Shown here one piece after another: positions 60,096 to 64,000 of a stretch of 64,000 nt of DNA. The position numbers were made by a program, and so were the translations under genes. How positions within the stretch are numbered: the first letter of the stretch is position 1; each line of letters starts with the position of its first letter. The notes beneath the pieces were generated by a model, which made no database searches, had not been told where the DNA came from, and was given only the letters and a program-made list of their open reading frames with translations. This DNA comes from SKLM01 sp964575455 (GTDB taxonomy: Bacteria > Chloroflexota > Anaerolineae > B4-G1), in contig CAZNRX010000013.1 in the NCBI GenBank assembly GCA_964575455.1, forward strand, positions 1 to 64,000. Direction: 5' to 3'.

Positions 60096-61322
60096 ATGAC
60101 GTGGAAGGTGCCATACAGCGGGGTCTCAAACCGATTAGGCCTGGAGGAGGCCAGGGCAGTCCTCGAGGTCATGCAGCAGGACTGCCTCAACAAGGGGCCG
60201 ACCGCCGAGAGGTTCGAGCGCGAGTTCGCTGATCACATCGGCGTCAAGCACGCGCTCGCCACCTCGTCGTGCACGACGGCCCTCTTTCTGTCCGCTCAGA
60301 TCCTTGGGCTGCAGGAGGGCGACGAGGTCATCACCACCCCCCAGACGTTCTGGGTGACGACGTGGCCCATGCTGGTCCGGGGATGCAAGATCCGGTTCGC
60401 CGACATCGACCCCAACAGCCTCAACATCGATCCCGCCAAGATCGAACCGCTGATCACGGACAGGACGAAGGCCATCTACGTTGTGCACTACGGCGGTCAG
60501 GCGGTCGACATGGACCCCGTCATCGATATCGCCGATGCGCACGGTCTGCGCGTTGTGGAGGACTGTGCGCACACGCCGGGAGCGACCTACAAAGGGCGTT
60601 GTGTCGGCACGTTCGGTGACGTCGGCTGCTTCAGCTTCCACTCGCTGAAGAACATGACAACGGGCGAGGGGGGCATGCTGGTCACTGACGACGACGAGCT
60701 GTACGAGTACGCCGAGCCACTGGGCACCATCCACATGTTCGGGGAGATGGTCGAGCGCACCGACAAGCGCATCGGCCCCCACGAGGAGCCGGCGTACTAC
60801 AAGGATTGGCACGCGAAGCAGTCCTTCAACAGGGACTACGTGGGGGACCGTTTCGAGGTGGGCAACAACTACCGCATGAGCGACATTCTGGCCGCCATTG
60901 GCCGGGCGCAGCTCCGCAGGCTGCCGGAGCTGAACGAGCGCAGGCGTCAGATCGCTCACCGTCTGGATGCGGGTCTGCGTGGTCTGCGGGGCATCAGCCT
61001 GCAGGAGGAGAAGCCCTACGCCCACCACGTCTACCACCTCTACACCTTCTTCTACCACCCCGAGATCGTAGGAGCGTCCAAGGACGACTTCATCCGCTAT
61101 CTAGAGCAGGAGGAGGGCATCCAGATCGTCATCCGGTACTTCCCGGTGCACTTGCTGGCCGAGTTCCGGGCGTTGGGGTACCGCTATGGCGAGTGCCCGG
61201 TGGCGGAGAAGATGTACTTCGAGCATCAGATTCAGCTGCCCATCTATGACCATCTGACCGACGGGCAGATCGAGCACATGATCGGCGGCATAGGGCGTGC
61301 CGTGGATCGGTTAGGCCGTTGA
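60096..61322 (+). CDS. DegT/DnrJ/EryC1/StrS-family PLP aminotransferase
   Basis: The product has 408 residues. ATG 60096 has GAGG 5 nt upstream; GTG 60090 is the alternative. PLP lysine K185 in CFSFHSLKNMTTGEGGM, VEDCAHTPGA, and the C-terminal YFPVHLLAEF. Family members aminate keto-sugars or keto-cyclitols. Paired with an MDR dehydrogenase, the set could interconvert a sugar alcohol, ketone and amine. Because the cluster includes a binding protein, it may be catabolic (amino-sugar or amino-cyclitol use). Confidence 0.9.
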   Translation: MTWKVPYSGVSNRLGLEEARAVLEVMQQDCLNKGPTAERFEREFADHIGVKHALATSSCTTALFLSAQILGLQEGDEVITTPQTFWVTTWPMLVRGCKIRFADIDPNSLNIDPAKIEPLITDRTKAIYVVHYGGQAVDMDPVIDIADAHGLRVVEDCAHTPGATYKGRCVGTFGDVGCFSFHSLKNMTTGEGGMLVTDDDELYEYAEPLGTIHMFGEMVERTDKRIGPHEEPAYYKDWHAKQSFNRDYVGDRFEVGNNYRMSDILAAIGRAQLRRLPELNERRRQIAHRLDAGLRGLRGISLQEEKPYAHHVYHLYTFFYHPEIVGASKDDFIRYLEQEEGIQIVIRYFPVHLLAEFRALGYRYGECPVAEKMYFEHQIQLPIYDHLTDGQIEHMIGGIGRAVDRLGR

Positions 61323-61346
61323 GCATCGGGCGGTGGGAGGCGTTCC

Positions 61347-62201
61347 GTGAGGTGTAGGGTCGCATCGCGGTTGATGGACCGACGAGGATTTCTGAAGGAG
61401 GTCCTGTCTGCGACGATGCTGAGCCTGGTGAGCTGCCGCTCAGGGGTCAGCAGCCCGACGCCGGCGGCCGCAGGCCCGGATCCCACCCGAACGTCAGACC
61501 AGGAGGCAAGTCCCTTGATTTGGTACGTCGACATCGAACATGAGGAAGCGCTGGCGGACCCCGATAGGGCCCCGGAGTTCGAGAGAATTCGCAACCAGCG
61601 CGCTCGGATCTCCGGCACAGCCGCAGGTGTGACGTGTGAGCCTATCCTGTATCAGGAGGTCAGTCGGGAGCTGGCGGAGGCGCAGAACGTCAAGGCGCTG
61701 GTCATCAGCGGCAACACGACGGACTGGGCCGAGTATGACTTCGAGACGTTCGATCCCCTGTTTGGCTTGATCCGATCGGGGGACTTCCCGACGATCGGCC
61801 TGTGTGGGGGGCACCAGCTGCTGGCGCTCTGTTTCGATGGCACGTGTGGCGCCATCCGCGAGCTCCGTCCCGGCGAGGAAGACATCAACCCCGACTTCGT
61901 CCCTGGCTGGTACAAGGAGATCGGCTACACGCCGGTCCAGGTGGTCAAAGAGGATCCCATCTTTCGGGATCTGGGACGTGAGCCCATCTTCTTCGAGTAT
62001 CACTACTGGGAGATCAAGGAGCTTCCGGACGCGTTCGAGATTCTGGCCCGCACCGAGGAGGTGGAGGTGCAGGCCATGAGACACCGGGAGCATCTGATCT
62101 ATGGCACGCAGTTCCATCCTGAGGTCAACAGCGCCGAGCATCGAGATGGCTACACGCTGCTCAGGAACTTCTTTCATCTGGCGGGCCTTCGGAGTGAATG
62201 A
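61347..62201 (+). CDS. Exported class I glutamine-amidotransferase-like lipoprotein
   Basis: The product has 284 residues. GTG 61347 has GGGAGG 6 nt upstream. Twin-arginine-like n-region (DRRGFLK), hydrophobic stretch and lipobox LVSC (C30), then a low-complexity linker (~33-55). The rest is a class I GATase fold with a complete triad: nucleophile C153 in GLCGGHQLL, H257 and E259 in GTQFHPEV. Oxyanion-region sequence ALVISGN also fits. Known family members are cytoplasmic; placement outside the membrane without a synthetase partner is unusual. It may be an extracytoplasmic amidase or gamma-glutamyl-type hydrolase. Confidence 0.85.
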   Translation: MRCRVASRLMDRRGFLKEVLSATMLSLVSCRSGVSSPTPAAAGPDPTRTSDQEASPLIWYVDIEHEEALADPDRAPEFERIRNQRARISGTAAGVTCEPILYQEVSRELAEAQNVKALVISGNTTDWAEYDFETFDPLFGLIRSGDFPTIGLCGGHQLLALCFDGTCGAIRELRPGEEDINPDFVPGWYKEIGYTPVQVVKEDPIFRDLGREPIFFEYHYWEIKELPDAFEILARTEEVEVQAMRHREHLIYGTQFHPEVNSAEHRDGYTLLRNFFHLAGLRSE

Positions 62202-62420
62202 GGGCAAGCGCGCGGGTAGTTCGCCGCCGGCGATGCGCCAGCCCATCCGGATGCGGAGCGCTCGCGGTGACCATCGAGCGGCATCTGGACTCGATCATGG
62301 GAAAGGAGGTGTCAGCGCATAGGGAGCAGGTACGTACGGCAACCCACTGAGGGACATCAAGGCGCACAAGAGCCTACTTAACAGCAGGAGTCTGCAGCAA
62401 ACAATTTCGGGAGGAAGATC

Positions 62421-64000
62421 ATGACGATTGACCGTGACAAGAAGTTCAGAGACGAACGCGTGATGGAGGCGTTCCTGGCTATGCGGCGGGGGAGGATCAG
62501 CCGCCGGGACTTCATCAGGTTCGCTTCGGCGTTGGGTGCGTCCTTCGCGGCCCTCGGCATCGCAGGATGTACCACTCCGCAGGAGGAGCCCTCGCCGGAG
62601 GTTGTCAAGGAGACGGTGGTGGCGGAGAAGGAGGTCACTCGGGTCGTCACGCAGGCGCCTGAGCCAACGCCAGAAGGAGGCATTCGCCGTGGTGGGAAGC
62701 TGATCTCCAACATGCACTACTCCACGGAGCGCTTCAACGACCCTGCGATCATCAGCAACTTCTGGGTCAGCAACACGCTGAGGCAGGTCTGCGACTACCT
62801 GACCCACATCACCCCGGATCTTACCGTGGAGCCCTCCCTGGCCACCGCCTGGACCCCATCGGAGGACGGCAAGGTCTGGACCGTGGAGCTGCGTCGGGGC
62901 GTGACGTTCAATCACGGCAAGCCGTTCAACGCAGACGACGTTCTCTTCACGTTTGGGCGTCTGCTCGATCCTGAGACTGGCTCCGGCTTCACCGGCATCG
63001 CGAACTACATGGGGCCGGATAGCATCGAGAAGGTCGACGACTACACCGTCAAGTTCTACACAGATCGCGTCGTGGCAGACTTCCCCTACCATCTGTCCAG
63101 CTACATGGCGGCCGTCCTTCCGGCGGACTGGGGCGGGGACTTCTACGAGGAGCCGTGGGGTACCGGGCCGTTCACCATCAAGGAGTATCGTCCTGACGAG
63201 CGGATCGTCTTCAAGGCGCGCGATGACTACTGGAAGAAGGGCGCCGATGGCAGCCCGCTGCCCTACCTCGACGAGCTAGAGATCCGCAACTACCCGGACG
63301 ACGCGTCCTACCTTGACGCGCTCACGCGCGGTGAGGTGCACGTGACCGGCATTGGCCTGTCCACGCTGCAGCAGGTGATGAAGATAGACGCCATCAGCCC
63401 CACGTACTATCAGTCGGGTGGCTTCTTCAACGGCGTTCTTCACACCGACGAGCCGCCCTTTGACGACGTGAGGGTGCGCAAAGCGCTGAAGCTGGCCGTG
63501 GATCGGAGCAAATGGGTCGACTCTGTCGAGATGGGCTACGCTATACCGGGCAACGACACCCCCATCTCACCCATCTACGACATGGCGCCCGACATCCCGC
63601 CCACGGAGCAGGACATCGAGGCTGCCAAGGCGCTGCTGGCCGAAGCGGGGTATCCGGATGGCCTGGATCTGGTGGCCCATTTCATCAACGATGAGACGAC
63701 GACCAACACCGCCACATGGCTGGCGGCGTCGGCCAAGGACGCCGGCTTCCGCATTGAGCTCTCGCCGAATCCTGAGTACTGGCAGGTATGGCTCGACGAC
63801 TGGGGCGAGAACAAGTTCGGCGTCTCGAACTGGGGCATGCGCGCGACGCCCAGTGAGTACTTCAACATCGCCTACCACTCCGAAGCCGACTGGAACGAGA
63901 CTCACTGGAACAGCCCCGAGTTCGATCAGAAGCTGGCCGACTACGACGCGGAGCTCGATCCGACGAAGCGGGGCGCGCTGCTGGAGGATCTGTGCACCCT
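62421..64000 (+). CDS. Family 5 ABC solute-binding lipoprotein, 3' end outside window
   Basis: At least 526 residues are visible; GGGAGG lies before ATG 62421. Tat-type signal (SRRDFIRF) with lipobox GIAGC (~C50), a short heptad linker (VVKETVVAEKEV), then the SBP_bac_5 fold (LVSNxxYxxERF-like opening, AxxWTPSEDGKVWTVELRRGVTFNHGKPFNADDV, partly quoted). Such proteins bind oligopeptides, nickel chelates or sugars for Dpp/Opp-type importers. It closes the second IclR cluster; permease genes may follow beyond the right edge. Confidence 0.9.
   Translation, partial: MTIDRDKKFRDERVMEAFLAMRRGRISRRDFIRFASALGASFAALGIAGCTTPQEEPSPEVVKETVVAEKEVTRVVTQAPEPTPEGGIRRGGKLISNMHYSTERFNDPAIISNFWVSNTLRQVCDYLTHITPDLTVEPSLATAWTPSEDGKVWTVELRRGVTFNHGKPFNADDVLFTFGRLLDPETGSGFTGIANYMGPDSIEKVDDYTVKFYTDRVVADFPYHLSSYMAAVLPADWGGDFYEEPWGTGPFTIKEYRPDERIVFKARDDYWKKGADGSPLPYLDELEIRNYPDDASYLDALTRGEVHVTGIGLSTLQQVMKIDAISPTYYQSGGFFNGVLHTDEPPFDDVRVRKALKLAVDRSKWVDSVEMGYAIPGNDTPISPIYDMAPDIPPTEQDIEAAKALLAEAGYPDGLDLVAHFINDETTTNTATWLAASAKDAGFRIELSPNPEYWQVWLDDWGENKFGVSNWGMRATPSEYFNIAYHSEADWNETHWNSPEFDQKLADYDAELDPTKRGALLEDLCT

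Noticed and set aside
62296..62345. Strong Shine-Dalgarno (AAAGGAGGTG) upstream of the family 5 binding protein
   Set aside because: The only frame after it is about a dozen codons with poor spacing; no supported gene.

Overview
The window is 64 kb of GC-rich chromosomal DNA. It most likely comes from a non-photosynthetic Chloroflexota bacterium of the Anaerolineae/Caldilineae type. The call rests on protein style: lipoproteins whose anchor leads into heptad linkers such as VVVEKEVEVEKEV, very large secreted DNRLRE, FG-GAP and CARDB proteins with an xLPLVLR-type motif at or near the C-terminus, NarL-type two-component pairs, and amino-acid and Na+ energy metabolism genes. No rRNA gene, CRISPR array, prophage or intact insertion sequence was seen. 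One tRNA is present, Gly(CCC). Both edges cut a gene.

Layout. 1-12 kb (minus strand): three exported proteins, namely an SGNH-hydrolase/DNRLRE/beta-helix protein (cut by the left edge), an FG-GAP propeller protein and a 2134-residue gingipain-like (C25) protease. 12-13.3 kb: a lone receiver protein and an orphan antitoxin-like protein. 13.4-19.9 kb (minus): a probable six-gene operon for a Na+-translocating acyl-CoA (methylmalonyl-CoA type) decarboxylase, followed without a gap by a response regulator and a histidine kinase. 20-27.2 kb (plus): a TPR protein, a cohesin-domain surface protein and a large hybrid kinase, then a LysE-type exporter (minus).

28.2-47.6 kb (plus): an amino-acid catabolic island. 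An IclR regulator with a near-consensus promoter and an operator-like palindrome precedes a complete Liv-type ABC importer, two proline-racemase-family enzymes, a MoaD-like protein with an aldehyde:ferredoxin oxidoreductase, an M20 peptidase, two class III aminotransferases, a GctAB-like CoA-transferase, a lysine 2,3-aminomutase and a thiolase. Several of the genes overlap. Together they look able to import an amino acid, move or remove its amino groups, form a CoA ester and cleave it thiolytically. The exact substrate is not clear from the sequence.

47.6-54.7 kb: a truncated cation-efflux gene, an N-terminally extended PRPP synthetase, a LysM/PA14 surface protein, a PyrK-like flavoprotein, 5-formyl-THF cyclo-ligase, lepA and tRNA-Gly. 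55-57.9 kb: a PhoD-like phosphatase and an ECF S-component. 58-64 kb: a second IclR-led locus with an MDR dehydrogenase, a DegT-type aminotransferase, an exported glutamine-amidotransferase-fold lipoprotein and a family 5 solute-binding lipoprotein cut by the right edge.

The most striking non-coding signal is an abundance of short intergenic structures. These include hairpins with recurring loops but different, still self-complementary stems, 7-8 bp tandem repeats in gene leaders or at gene ends, and two MITE-like elements.
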